Shown here piece after piece: positions 35,463-43,881 of a DNA stretch of 64,000 bases. The notes beneath the pieces are model-generated. The model had not been told where the DNA came from. It ran no database searches and saw only the letters and a list, made by a program, of their open reading frames with translations. A program made the translations under genes and the position numbers. Positions within the stretch are counted from its first letter, which is position 1; each line of letters opens with the position of its first letter. The stretch is from Streptomyces sp. MJM8645 (GTDB taxonomy: Bacteria > Actinomycetota > Actinomycetes > Streptomycetales > Streptomycetaceae). The stretch spans positions 5,698,501-5,762,500 of the forward strand of contig NZ_LJJF01000001.1 of NCBI RefSeq assembly GCF_001625365.1, written 5' to 3'.

Positions 35463-36392
35463 TCAGGCGCGCGCCGCCACACGGACCCCGGTCCCCACTC
35501 CCCGTGCGGCGTCACCCGCCCCCTGCGCGGCACCCACCGCCGCCAGCAGCCCGCCGACCGCCGGTGACCACGGCCGGCTGGTCGGCCCGGTGAGCGTGAG
35601 CGTGCGGTGGACGGCCGGCCGGATCGGGACGAGCACGCAGTCGGCCGGGAGCATGGTCAGCGCCAGCGCGGGCATCACCGAGACCCCGACGCCCGCGTGC
35701 ACCATGCCGATGAGCGTGTTGAGGTCGCGGATGCGGTGCCGGGGGGTGAAGCGGGTGCCGGCCCGGCGGAAGGCCTCGCGGATGTGGCGTTCACAGCCGC
35801 CCTCGGAGAGCAGGAAGTCGTCGTCCTCCAGGTCGGCGACGTGGATGGCCTCCTGTCCGGCGAGCGGGTGGTCGCGGCGCAGCAGCGCGTGCATGGAGTC
35901 GGCCCCGAGCGCGACCGCCCCGGGCGGGAGCGGCCCGGGGTCGACCAGGACGGCGGCGTCGACGGTGCCCGCCTCCAGCCAGGTGGCGAGCTCGTCGTCC
36001 TCGCCCTCGAAGACCCGGACGGTGACCTGCGGGTAGGCGGCCTTCCAGTCCCGGAGCAGCCCGGGGAGCAGCGCCTGGCAGACGGTGGTCGGCGCGGCCA
36101 GCCGCACGGTGCCGACGGGGCCGCCGGAGTGCCGGGTGGCGATGGCGCGTACGGCGGCGGCGGAGGCGACGGCGGTGCGGGCGTGCGGGAGGATCTGCTC
36201 GCCCAGGGGAGTGGGCCGGGCCGGGGTGCCGCGCAGCAGGACGGGCGCGCCGAGGGTCCGCTCCAGCGCGGCGACGGCGTGCGAGACGGCGGACTGGCTG
36301 ATGCCCAGTTCGTCGGCGGCCGCGCCGAACCCCCCGGTGTCGGCGACCGCGACCAGTGCCCTCAGCTGGGCCAGGTTGACCTCCGACGCCAT
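35463..36392 (-). CDS. LysR-family transcriptional regulator
   Basis: A 309-residue LysR-type regulator. The N-terminal winged helix-turn-helix (residues 5-65) reads VNLAQLRALVAVADTGGFGA and AADELGISQSAVSHAVAALE. The effector-binding domain (about 90-290) includes VRLAAPTTVCQALLPGLLRD and GMVHAGVGVSVMPALAL. ATG 36392 faces away from a DMT/EamA exporter gene, the classical arrangement in which the LysR protein controls its divergent neighbour in response to the exported compound. The 211-bp region between them holds nine 12-bp tandem repeats. The ligand is unknown. Confidence 0.92.
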   Translation of the reverse strand: MASEVNLAQLRALVAVADTGGFGAAADELGISQSAVSHAVAALERTLGAPVLLRGTPARPTPLGEQILPHARTAVASAAAVRAIATRHSGGPVGTVRLAAPTTVCQALLPGLLRDWKAAYPQVTVRVFEGEDDELATWLEAGTVDAAVLVDPGPLPPGAVALGADSMHALLRRDHPLAGQEAIHVADLEDDDFLLSEGGCERHIREAFRRAGTRFTPRHRIRDLNTLIGMVHAGVGVSVMPALALTMLPADCVLVPIRPAVHRTLTLTGPTSRPWSPAVGGLLAAVGAAQGAGDAARGVGTGVRVAARA

Positions 36393-36460
36393 GAGACTTC
36401 CTCATCTATCCGGCACTGCCACTTGTTGGACTCATGCTCTGCCGCCGGGCCACCCTCTGT

Positions 36461-36568
36461 CCAGACGGGATCCCAGACGGGACCCGAGGCGGGATCCCAG
36501 ACGGAATCCCAGACGGGACCCCAGGCGGGACCTGCGGCGGGACCCGAGACTGGACCCTGGACGGGACC
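36461..36568. repeat. Nine tandem 12-bp repeats in the LysR-EamA divergent promoter
   Basis: Nine head-to-tail imperfect copies of CCAGACGGGACC (variants GGGATC, CGAGGC, CTGGAC) fill half of the intergenic region and end about 36 bp before the exporter start. The plus-strand frame through them stays open and would read Arg-Arg-Asp-Pro repeats. Because the array is intergenic, it is more likely regulatory or a slippage-prone VNTR than coding. Confidence 0.8.
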
Positions 36569-36603
36569 GGGACGGAACCCGACACGGAACCAACGGGACG
36601 AAG

Positions 36604-37557
36604 ATGGAGGTGGTCCGGGTGCGGCGCTGGTTGCCGGGCTTCGTGGCGCTGTCGGCGATCTGGGGCGCGAGCTTCGCGCTGATCAAGGTGGCGGTGGAGG
36701 CGGGGGTGCCGCCGCTGTGGGTGGCGCTGTGGCGCTGCGCGCTCGGGGCGGTCACGCTGTGGACGATCCTCGTGCTGCGCCACGAGCGCGTCCCCCGCGA
36801 CCGTGCGCTCTGGGGGCACTCCGCCGTGGTCGCGGTGCTCCTCAACACCGTGCCGTTCACGCTGTTCTCGTTCGGCGAGACCCGGGTCAGCTCCGTCCTC
36901 GCCGGGGTGATGAACGCGACCACCCCGCTGTTCACCCTGCTGTTCACCGTCCTCACCGTCGCCGAGGAGCGCCGCCCCGGCGCCCGCCGGCTCTCCGGAC
37001 TCGCCCTCGGCTTCGTCGGCGTGCTCACCGTGCTCGGGGTCTGGCGCGGCATCGGCTCCGGCGAGGCCGCCGGCGGCCTCGCCTGCCTGGCCGCCGCCTG
37101 CTGCTACGGCGCGGGCTTCGCCTATCTGCGCCGCTTCCTCTCCGGCCGGCCGGAGTCGGTGGTCACCCTCTCCGCCGTCCAGATCGCCTGCGCCACCGCC
37201 GAGTTGGCCGCCATCGCGCCGTTCGCCGCGGGCGCCCCGCACTGGCCGGGGGCGGGCGCGGCCGGCGCCCTGCTGGTGCTGGGCGCGGTCGGCACCGGCC
37301 TCGCGTACCTGCTCAACCTCGGGCTGGTCCGCACGGCCGGCACCGCGGTGGCCTCCGCCGTCACCTACGTCATGCCGCTGTGGTCCACGGTCCTCGGCGC
37401 GGCCTTCCTCGCCGAACCCGTCGGCTGGAACGCCCTGGCCGGCGGCGTCCTGGTGATCGCCGCCGTCGCCCTGACCCGCCCCCGGCCCGCACCCCGCCCG
37501 GCCGGCTCCGCCGCCGCTACGCCTGACGCCCCGAGGCCTGGTCAGAGGGTTCGTTAG
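36604..37557 (+). CDS. EamA/DMT-family membrane exporter
   Basis: A 317-residue integral membrane protein with ten predicted helices and the duplicated EamA domain (residues about 8-140 and 155-300). Signatures are LSAIWGASFALIKVAVEAGV near the start, SSVLAGVMNATTPLFTLLFT in the first repeat and AVASAVTYVMPLWSTVLGAA in the second. DMT proteins export amino acids, metabolites or drugs by proton antiport. ATG 36604 is preceded by GGGACGAAG. The frame is open far upstream through the 12-bp repeats, but the first TM segment fits this start. The divergent LysR gene is its likely regulator. Confidence 0.88.
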   Translation: MEVVRVRRWLPGFVALSAIWGASFALIKVAVEAGVPPLWVALWRCALGAVTLWTILVLRHERVPRDRALWGHSAVVAVLLNTVPFTLFSFGETRVSSVLAGVMNATTPLFTLLFTVLTVAEERRPGARRLSGLALGFVGVLTVLGVWRGIGSGEAAGGLACLAAACCYGAGFAYLRRFLSGRPESVVTLSAVQIACATAELAAIAPFAAGAPHWPGAGAAGALLVLGAVGTGLAYLLNLGLVRTAGTAVASAVTYVMPLWSTVLGAAFLAEPVGWNALAGGVLVIAAVALTRPRPAPRPAGSAAATPDAPRPGQRVR

Positions 37558-37560
37558 AGT
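37555..37560 (+). promoter_or_regulatory. -10 box TAGAGT of a leaderless histidine kinase gene
   Basis: TAGAGT lies six bases before GTG 37567, so the mRNA should start at or beside the start codon. No ribosome-binding site is present. It overlaps the 3' end of the EamA gene. Confidence 0.5.
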
Positions 37561-37566
37561 GACCGG

Positions 37567-38877
37567 GTGAACGAGGAGGAGCAGCAGCCGACGGCCGTCT
37601 GGGCCGCGCTGCGAGCCCACCCGCTGCGCTTCCCCGTCACCCCGTGGGTGCCGCGCTGCTGGGCGTACCTGCTCGGCGGCGCGCTGCTGAGCCCGCTGCT
37701 GCTGGCCGCCCTGGCGGTGCTGCTGGTGCTCGGGCTGGGCCTGTCCGTGGTCGGGGTCGGACTGCCGGTCCTCCTCGCACTGGCCCTCGCGGGCATCCCC
37801 GCCGCCGCCCTCGAACGCCGACGGCTGCGGCTGGTCGAACCGGCACCGCTGCCCGACCCGCACCGTCCGCTGCCCGGCGCCGGCCGCCGCGCGAGGCTGC
37901 GGACCCGCCTGCGCGAGCGCGCCACCTGGCGCGAGCTGGCCCACACCGCGCTCACCGCCACGGCCCTCGCCGCCGCCGCGCTCGGCTTCAGCGCCGTGCT
38001 GCTGTTCTGTGCCGCCCTGGTCGTCTCCCCGGTGATCGTCTGGGCGCTGGCTCCCGAAACCGTCATGATCATCCCCGGCCGGGCGGTGTCCGGGCCGCTC
38101 GCCGCCCTGCCGTTCAGTGCCGCCGGGCTCGCCGGGCTCCTCCTCTGTGCCTACGCCGGCGCCCTGCTGACCACCGCCCAGGTGGCCCTCGCCCGCCTCC
38201 TGCTCGGGCCCCGCGAGGAGGACACCGGCCGCCAGGTCCTCGAACTCACCCGCTCCCGGGCCCGGCTCGCCGACGCCTTCGAAGCCGAACGCCGCCGCAT
38301 CGAACGCGACCTGCACGACGGCGCCCAACAGCAGCTCGTCGCGCTCAGCATGACCCTCGGCCTCGCCGACCACGCGCTGCGCGACGGCAGCGCCCAGTCC
38401 GGCGACCGGGCCACCGCCCTGGTCGCCCGGGCGCGCGGCGAAGCCCGGCAGGCCCTGGAACAACTGCGCGGCCTGGTCCGCGGCATCCACCCCCAGGTGC
38501 TCACCGACCACGGCCTCGCCGCCGCCGTCGCCGAGGTCGCGCTGCGCCACCCCATCCCGGTCCGGTCCGACTTCGACCTCCCCGGCCGGCTGCCCGCCCC
38601 CGTCGAGACCACCGCCTACTTCACCGTCACCGAAGCGCTCACCAACGCCGCCAAGCACAGCGGCGCCGCCGCGATCACCGTCAGCGGGCGCATCGCCGAC
38701 GGCCGCCTGGTGCTCCAGGTGACCGACGACGGCCACGGCGGGGCGGACCCGGCCGCCGGGGCCGGCCTGCGCGGACTCGCCGACCGGGTGGCACTCCTGA
38801 AAGGACGGCTCATGGTGACCAGCCCGACGGGCGGCCCGACCACGCTGCGGCTGGAGGTCCCGTGCTCCGGGTCGTGA
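37567..38877 (+). CDS. NarL-type sensor histidine kinase
   Basis: A 436-residue membrane sensor kinase. The N-terminal half (residues 20-215) holds about five or six hydrophobic helices with short loops, typical of intramembrane-type sensors. Then come the HisKA_3 dimerisation helix with the phospho-acceptor His in RRRIERDLHDGAQQQLVALS near residue 255, and a HATPase domain with EALTNAAKHSGA (N box) and VTDDGHGG and AGLRGLADRVALL (G boxes). GTG 37567 has no Shine-Dalgarno sequence and follows a TAGAGT box, so the gene is probably leaderless. It overlaps the response regulator gene by 16 bp. The signal is unknown. Confidence 0.9.
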   Translation: MNEEEQQPTAVWAALRAHPLRFPVTPWVPRCWAYLLGGALLSPLLLAALAVLLVLGLGLSVVGVGLPVLLALALAGIPAAALERRRLRLVEPAPLPDPHRPLPGAGRRARLRTRLRERATWRELAHTALTATALAAAALGFSAVLLFCAALVVSPVIVWALAPETVMIIPGRAVSGPLAALPFSAAGLAGLLLCAYAGALLTTAQVALARLLLGPREEDTGRQVLELTRSRARLADAFEAERRRIERDLHDGAQQQLVALSMTLGLADHALRDGSAQSGDRATALVARARGEARQALEQLRGLVRGIHPQVLTDHGLAAAVAEVALRHPIPVRSDFDLPGRLPAPVETTAYFTVTEALTNAAKHSGAAAITVSGRIADGRLVLQVTDDGHGGADPAAGAGLRGLADRVALLKGRLMVTSPTGGPTTLRLEVPCSGS

Positions 38878-39518
38878 TCGCGGAGGACGCCGTCCTGCTG
38901 CGCGCCGGACTCGTCGAACTCCTCACCCTCGGCGGCCACCGGGTGACCGCCGCCGTCGGAGACGCCCGCGCCCTCGCCGCCGCCGTCGACACCGAACGGC
39001 CCGACGCCGTCATCACCGACGTCCGGATGCCGCCCGACTTCTCCGACGAGGGCCTGCGCGCCGCCCTCGACCTGCGCGAACGCCACCCGGGCCTGCCCGT
39101 CCTGGTGCTCTCCCAGTACGTCGCCACCCCGTACGCGACCCGCCTGCTCGCCGCCGCCGGCGCCCAACCCGCAGGCCTCGGCTACCTCCTGAAGGACCGC
39201 GTCGGCGACGTCGCCGACTTCCTCGACGCCCTGCGCCGGGTCGCCGCCGGCGAGACCGTCATCGACCCCGACGTGGTCCGCGTCCTGCTGCGCCAGCAGT
39301 CCGCCGACCGCCCCCTCACCCGGCTGACCCCCCGCGAACGCGAAGTCCTCGCCCTCATGGCCGAGGGCCTCAACAACCAGGCGATCGCCACCCGGCTCAC
39401 CATCACCGAGGCCTCGGTGGTCAAACACTGCGGCAACATCTTCATGAAGCTCGACCTCGACCCCACCGAAGGCAACCGCCGCGTCCTCGCCGTCCTCGCC
39501 CACCTCCGGGCGGCGTAG
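38862..39518 (+). CDS. NarL/FixJ-family response regulator
   Basis: A 218-residue response regulator. The receiver (residues 1-125) opens LRVVIAEDAVLLRAGLVELL, has the phospho-acceptor Asp in AVITDVRMPPD near 50 and the Lys in GYLLKDRV. The LuxR-type helix-turn-helix (about 150-210) reads LTPREREVLALMAEGLNNQA and TEASVVKHCGNIFMKL. GTG 38862 lies three bases after GGAGGT, inside the 3' end of the kinase gene. It is convergent with the LanC gene, 25 bp apart; whether this system controls the lanthipeptide operon is not shown. Confidence 0.92.
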   Translation: MLRVVIAEDAVLLRAGLVELLTLGGHRVTAAVGDARALAAAVDTERPDAVITDVRMPPDFSDEGLRAALDLRERHPGLPVLVLSQYVATPYATRLLAAAGAQPAGLGYLLKDRVGDVADFLDALRRVAAGETVIDPDVVRVLLRQQSADRPLTRLTPREREVLALMAEGLNNQAIATRLTITEASVVKHCGNIFMKLDLDPTEGNRRVLAVLAHLRAA

Positions 39519-39543
39519 GGCGGGCCCGGCACCACGCCGGGCG

Positions 39544-40785
39544 TCAGCGCAGACCGAGACAGGGCAGCCAGGCCCGGGAGGCGTCGTGGCCCGCGGTGAG
39601 CAGGGCGCACAGCGGGCCGGCCGCGCCCCCGAGCAGGCCCATCCCTTCCGCGCCCAGGGCCTCCACCTCGGGCAGGCGGGCCCTCAGGTGGGCGAGCAGG
39701 CGGGCCCTCAGCGCGGCCGCGGCGGGCAGACCGGCATGGTGGGCGAAGGCGTCGGCCACCGCCAGCACGCCCGAGGCGCCGTGGCACAGGGCCAGCAGGT
39801 CGCTCGCGCGGTCGCCGAAGAGGTGGAACCGCTCGTCGTACCGGTCGGCGAGCGTGCCGAAGGCCGCTGCGGCCCAGGCCGCCGTCTCCCGGTCGCCCGT
39901 CGCGTCGGCCGCGTCCCACAGCGCCCAGGACACTCCGGGGGTGCCGTAGCACCAGGCCTGGCGGGCGCGCGCTCCGGCGGGCGGCGGGCCGTCGAGCCCG
40001 GCGCCGTCCCAGGTGCGGATGGAGCGGGCGTCGTCGAAGGACTGCCGCATCAGCCACCCGGTCGCGCGGCGCAGGGCGGGCGTCAGGCCGGGGTGCGGTC
40101 CGAGGTGGCGTACGGCTGCGGTGAGTGCGATGACGACCCCTGCGGCGCCGTGGCCCGTGCCGGTGTTGATCCGGCCGTCCAGCCAGCCCAGGTGCGGGTG
40201 GCCGGCGTACTGCCCCGTCCGCAGCCGGGGCAGCTCGTCGGTGTCGCACAGCCGGGCCAGATGGTCGGCGTACGGGCCGAGTTGGGCCGATGCCGGGCGG
40301 GCGCCCGTGGTCAGGGCGAGCAGGGTGCCGGAGGGGCCGACGATGAGGTCGTAGTCCGGGAAGGCGACCTGCTCGCACCGCCAGTTAAGGGCCGGCGCGG
40401 TGCGGACCAGGTGGTCGCGGAGCCGGTCGGCGGCCCGGTGCAAGTCCGGGTGGACCAGGGCTCCCAGGCGCAGGCCCGCCAGCGTTCCGGCCAGTCCGCC
40501 GTCGTAGAGCCCGCAGTGGCCCGGCCCCTGGCCGGCGGTGCGGGCCCACACCGCCACGGCACGGGCCGCGGACCGTTCGGCCTCCGGCCCTCCGGAGGCG
40601 TGCAGCAAGGACGCCAGGACGGGGATGCCCGGATCGGAGGGGTGCTCGGCGCCCGCCGGGCTCTCGCGGGGCCGGGCGGACCAGGCGTCGAGGAGCCGGA
40701 CGGCGAGTCCGGTGACGGCGGTGCCGGTGCTCTCGGTGCTCTCAGTGCTCTCGGTGTTCGCGGCGTTCGCGGTGTGCTGCGGCAC
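39544..40785 (-). CDS. LanC-type lanthionine synthetase (cyclase)
   Basis: A 413-residue zinc-dependent cyclase that adds Cys thiols to dehydroamino acids in a lanthipeptide precursor. The alpha-toroid repeats and the three hallmark sites are visible: GHGAAG near residue 210, the zinc Cys in WCYGTPG near 278, and the Cys-His pair in LCHGASG near 331. It also has GLYDGGLAG early and WRCEQVAFPDYDLIVGPSG. GTG 40785 is preferred because GAGGAG lies 5 nt upstream. The N-terminus carries a TESTESTEST repeat from a 9-bp tandem. It is the last gene of a four-gene minus-strand operon (elimination protein, LanB, precursor, LanC). Confidence 0.92.
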   Translation of the reverse strand: MPQHTANAANTESTESTESTGTAVTGLAVRLLDAWSARPRESPAGAEHPSDPGIPVLASLLHASGGPEAERSAARAVAVWARTAGQGPGHCGLYDGGLAGTLAGLRLGALVHPDLHRAADRLRDHLVRTAPALNWRCEQVAFPDYDLIVGPSGTLLALTTGARPASAQLGPYADHLARLCDTDELPRLRTGQYAGHPHLGWLDGRINTGTGHGAAGVVIALTAAVRHLGPHPGLTPALRRATGWLMRQSFDDARSIRTWDGAGLDGPPPAGARARQAWCYGTPGVSWALWDAADATGDRETAAWAAAAFGTLADRYDERFHLFGDRASDLLALCHGASGVLAVADAFAHHAGLPAAAALRARLLAHLRARLPEVEALGAEGMGLLGGAAGPLCALLTAGHDASRAWLPCLGLR

Positions 40786-40922
40786 GGTGGCTCCTCGGGA
40801 ACGACGGGTCGGCACTCCGCCCGGTCTGGAGGGGCCGGGCGGAGTGCCGGTGGTGGCGGCCGTCAGGGGCCGCTGTCCGGGTGGCCGTCCGAGGGCGTGC
40901 CCTCGGACGGCCTGACGGGAGA

Positions 40923-41093
40923 TCAGCAGAACAGGCCGCTACAGAGCAGCGCCGTGTCGCAGATCAGGACGGTGCAGACGCCGCTGCAGCCGCCGCTGCT
41001 GGCCTCGGGGGTCGGCAGGGTGGTCTCGGTGATGCGCGCGTCCAGGTCGCCGATGAGGGCGTCGAGGTCGGTGAGCGCCGTGATGTCGGGCAT
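40923..41093 (-). CDS. Class I lanthipeptide precursor, Cys-rich core with five consecutive ring units
   Basis: A 56-residue precursor. The leader is acidic (MPDITALTDLDALIGDLDAR, then ITETTLPTPEA), with a DLDAL-type motif in the place of the class I FNLD box. The core region (about residues 32-56) is SSGGCSGVCTVLIC then DTALLCSGLFC. Every Cys (36, 40, 45, 51, 56) has a Ser or Thr three or four residues before it: S33, S37, T41, T47, S52. This gives five possible non-overlapping thioether rings in a row, the last closing on the C-terminal Cys. GGAGG lies 6 nt before ATG 41093 and overlaps the LanB stop. Ring topology and leader cleavage site are inference. No characterised lanthipeptide known to me has this core. 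Confidence 0.9.
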   Translation of the reverse strand: MPDITALTDLDALIGDLDARITETTLPTPEASSGGCSGVCTVLICDTALLCSGLFC

Positions 41094-41105
41094 GGTTGTC
41101 CTCCT

Positions 41106-43880
41106 TCAGGAGCGGTGATGGGTGGAGACCGCCCCGGTGGCCCGCCCACGAGGGGCGGGCGCACCGGGGACGTCGGGTTCGCCGCGCAGTGCGGCGGCGG
41201 CGGGCTCCGCGAGTTCCTCGGCGCCCTGGTCGAACGGAAGTCTGAGCAGCAGCTGGGCGGCGACGGCGGCACCGCCGTGCACGGGGTCATGGAGCAGCAG
41301 GCCGCCCGGGTCGGGGAGCATCTCTTCGACCAGCAGGTCCGCACCGGGGTGGCGCGCGCAGATCCGCTCCAGCAGCGGGACCGCGGTCAGCGCCGCGAAG
41401 TCCACGGGCACCGGTTTCGGCTGGGGTACGGCCCGGACGAACGCGAAGCGCGGCAGTCCGGCGCAGCGCCCGAGGGCGGCGAGGGCGCGCACCTTGGTCA
41501 GGTCGCCGTCGCCGGGCCGCCACAGCAGGGCCGCCGGCACGCGCCAGACCGCGGGGCTGATGACCAGGGCGCCGCCGCCGACGGTCACCCGGGGCAGCCG
41601 GTCCGTGTCGGGGAACGCCTCGGCCAGGCCGTCCAGGCGGATCAGGCGCGAGCCCGCCGGGTGGCCGGCGGCCAGCAGCAGCCGGACCAGGACGTCGTAC
41701 GGCGGCAGGGGCGTACGGGTGGCGTGGTGGACGGGCAGCAGCCGGCACCCGTCGGCCTCGGCGATGATCCGCGGGCCGACCCGTCGCAGGGTGATGCGCT
41801 CCAGCGGCAGGTAGCGGGCCGTCAGGCCGTTCGCTCCCTGGTACGGCAGGGGATCGGGATCCCCCGTCCACCAGCCGGTGATGACCGGCCGCCGTACGGC
41901 GTTGGCGGCGCGCCCGGCCAGCGGCGGCACCAGCAGTTCGACGAAGCGCGCCCCGGACAGCCGCTCGACGGAGGCGAGGAAGGCCCGGTAGCTCCGGAGG
42001 TTGTCGTAGCCGCCGTGCAGGGTGTGGAGCGCGTCGGCGAACCGGGCGTCCAGCACGCCCGCCGGCGAGGCGGTCTCCAGGACCGCGACCGGACCGGGGC
42101 CCGGCAGCGGACGCAGCAGGCAGTCCAGGGGCCAGGGCGGCAGCGCGGTCGCGGCCGGGGGCGCCCCGAGCGTGTCCAGCAGGTCGTCGTCCAGGTCCAC
42201 CGGTCCGCCGCCGGCCCGGGCGGACAGGTGGGCCAGCAGCCCGGCGTAACCGGAACCGGAGGTCTCGGCGGGGTGCCAGCCCGCGTACCGGCGCGGGGGC
42301 TGAGGCGGCGGCGGGCAACTGCCGTCGGGCAGGTGGCGCGCGAGGATCTCGCCGAGCGGGCACGGCCGTTCGGTGAGCTCCGCGAGCTCGGCCGGCAGCC
42401 GGTGCGGGTCCGGCCCCGCGAGCCGGTCGGCTTCCCGCAGCCACGCCACGCGGGCGGCGGTGCCGAGGCCCTGCTGCACCTGGCGGGCGGCCGCTCCGGA
42501 GACGGCCGAGGCTATGGTGCGGTAGGAATCGGTGAACCACGGCCGGGAGTCGTCGGCGGGGGCGGCGGAGCCGGTGGTACGGAGCTCCGAAGCGGGTGCG
42601 GGTATGGGCGCGGGTATGGCGGAATCGGCGCTCGGTGCGGGTGCTGGAGGCGGTGCCGGTGCCGGTGCCGGTGCCGGTTGCGGAAGGGTGCCGCGTGCGC
42701 GGACGTCCTCGGCGGCGAGCCAGCCCGTGGTGCGGCGGCGCGGGGCCGCGCAGGCCTGGAGCACGCCGAGTCCGAGCAGGTGCGCGAGGAAGCCGCGCAG
42801 CACCGTGGGAGCGGAAGCCGCCGCCCCGGTCGCCGCCGTGCCCAGCAGAGCCGCTTCGAGGTCGCCCAACGGGCGCGGGCCGTCGGCCAGTTGGGCCAGC
42901 ACGTGATCCAGGGGGAGGGAGCGCCGCAGGTCGACCTGCCGCAACCGGCCCCGGTCGTGCGGGTCGGTCACCCAGCAGCGCAGGACACCGGCGCCCGGCG
43001 CGGCGCCCGCCGGCTGGGGGAAGTGCAGCGGAGTCAGGGCCAGCACCGTGGCCGGGTCCGCCGCCCGCAGGTCCAGGGCGCCGAGCCGGGCCCGCACCCC
43101 GTGGACGTTCTCCACGGCCTCGGCCGCCACCTCGCCGAGGGCCGTACCGGGCGGGACGAGCCGCAGCAGGGGGCCGTCGGCCCAGCCGCCGCTCCCGCCG
43201 CCGCTCCCGCCGCCGCTCCCGCCGCCGTTCGCGCCCGCCGGGGTGACCGGCAGTAGGGTGACCTGGCCGACCCAGCCGCGCGGGGTGGTCTTCGCCGCGG
43301 CCCGACCGAGCGCCCGCCACACGTACGCCGCCCGTTTGCGCAGCCGCTTCCCGCTCCAGGACTCGCCCGCGGCCAGCCGGCCGGCCACGTCTGCGGCGGC
43401 TCCGGGTTCCACCTCGTCCAGGAAGGCCCGCATGACGGGCGACGCGCACACCAGGGACCAGCCCAGGGCGCCCACGCGCTCGCGCTCGGCCGCCACCGCG
43501 GCCTCCAGCCGCCGGAGGGCAGCGGCCGCCGACTCGGCTTCGCCGGACAGCCGTGCGGCGTCCGCGACGAGGCCGTGGGCGGCGGGCAGCCGCCCCAGCA
43601 GCCCGCAGTCGGCCGGGCCCGGTGCGGCGCCGGAGTGCAGCCGACGGCGCACGGCCAGCACGGCGCGGCGGTCGGCGGCGGTGAGGGCGGGGTGCGGTAC
43701 GACCAAGGTGCCCAGCTGCCCGGCCAGTTGGCGGGCGTGCTCCGCCCGCCGTTCGTCCTGCCGGGCGTGGTCGGCGACCTGTGCGAACAGCTCCGGGTTG
43801 CCCGCCGCCGCCCACGCGGCCAAGGGCATGCCGGCCACGCGGAGCAGTGCCGCGGCGCCCAGTTCCCGGTCCTCGGACAC
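41106..43880 (-). CDS. Lantibiotic dehydratase LanB, N-terminal (glutamylation) domain protein
   Basis: A 924-residue LanB N-terminal-domain protein. This part of LanB uses glutamyl-tRNA to glutamylate Ser/Thr side chains of the precursor. Features are WSGKRLRKRAAYVWRALGRA, KTTPRGWVGQVTLLPVTPAG, EAVENVHGVRARLGALDLRA, LLVPPLAGRAANAVRRPVIT and WRVPAALLWRPGDGDL. It ends where a full LanB would continue into the elimination domain, which is a separate gene immediately upstream. Linkers have expanded by 12-bp repeats (a GGGS run near residue 220, a PAPAPAP run near 400). GTG 43880 follows GGGAGGTCCTGAC and lies one base after the upstream stop; GTG 43898 is an alternative. Confidence 0.9.
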   Translation of the reverse strand: MSEDRELGAAALLRVAGMPLAAWAAAGNPELFAQVADHARQDERRAEHARQLAGQLGTLVVPHPALTAADRRAVLAVRRRLHSGAAPGPADCGLLGRLPAAHGLVADAARLSGEAESAAAALRRLEAAVAAERERVGALGWSLVCASPVMRAFLDEVEPGAAADVAGRLAAGESWSGKRLRKRAAYVWRALGRAAAKTTPRGWVGQVTLLPVTPAGANGGGSGGGSGGGSGGWADGPLLRLVPPGTALGEVAAEAVENVHGVRARLGALDLRAADPATVLALTPLHFPQPAGAAPGAGVLRCWVTDPHDRGRLRQVDLRRSLPLDHVLAQLADGPRPLGDLEAALLGTAATGAAASAPTVLRGFLAHLLGLGVLQACAAPRRRTTGWLAAEDVRARGTLPQPAPAPAPAPPPAPAPSADSAIPAPIPAPASELRTTGSAAPADDSRPWFTDSYRTIASAVSGAAARQVQQGLGTAARVAWLREADRLAGPDPHRLPAELAELTERPCPLGEILARHLPDGSCPPPPQPPRRYAGWHPAETSGSGYAGLLAHLSARAGGGPVDLDDDLLDTLGAPPAATALPPWPLDCLLRPLPGPGPVAVLETASPAGVLDARFADALHTLHGGYDNLRSYRAFLASVERLSGARFVELLVPPLAGRAANAVRRPVITGWWTGDPDPLPYQGANGLTARYLPLERITLRRVGPRIIAEADGCRLLPVHHATRTPLPPYDVLVRLLLAAGHPAGSRLIRLDGLAEAFPDTDRLPRVTVGGGALVISPAVWRVPAALLWRPGDGDLTKVRALAALGRCAGLPRFAFVRAVPQPKPVPVDFAALTAVPLLERICARHPGADLLVEEMLPDPGGLLLHDPVHGGAAVAAQLLLRLPFDQGAEELAEPAAAALRGEPDVPGAPAPRGRATGAVSTHHRS

Positions 43881-43881
43881 G

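Noticed and set aside
36461..36568. The 12-bp repeat array considered as a CRISPR array
   Set aside because: No spacers; units are contiguous, short and imperfect, and no cas gene is near.
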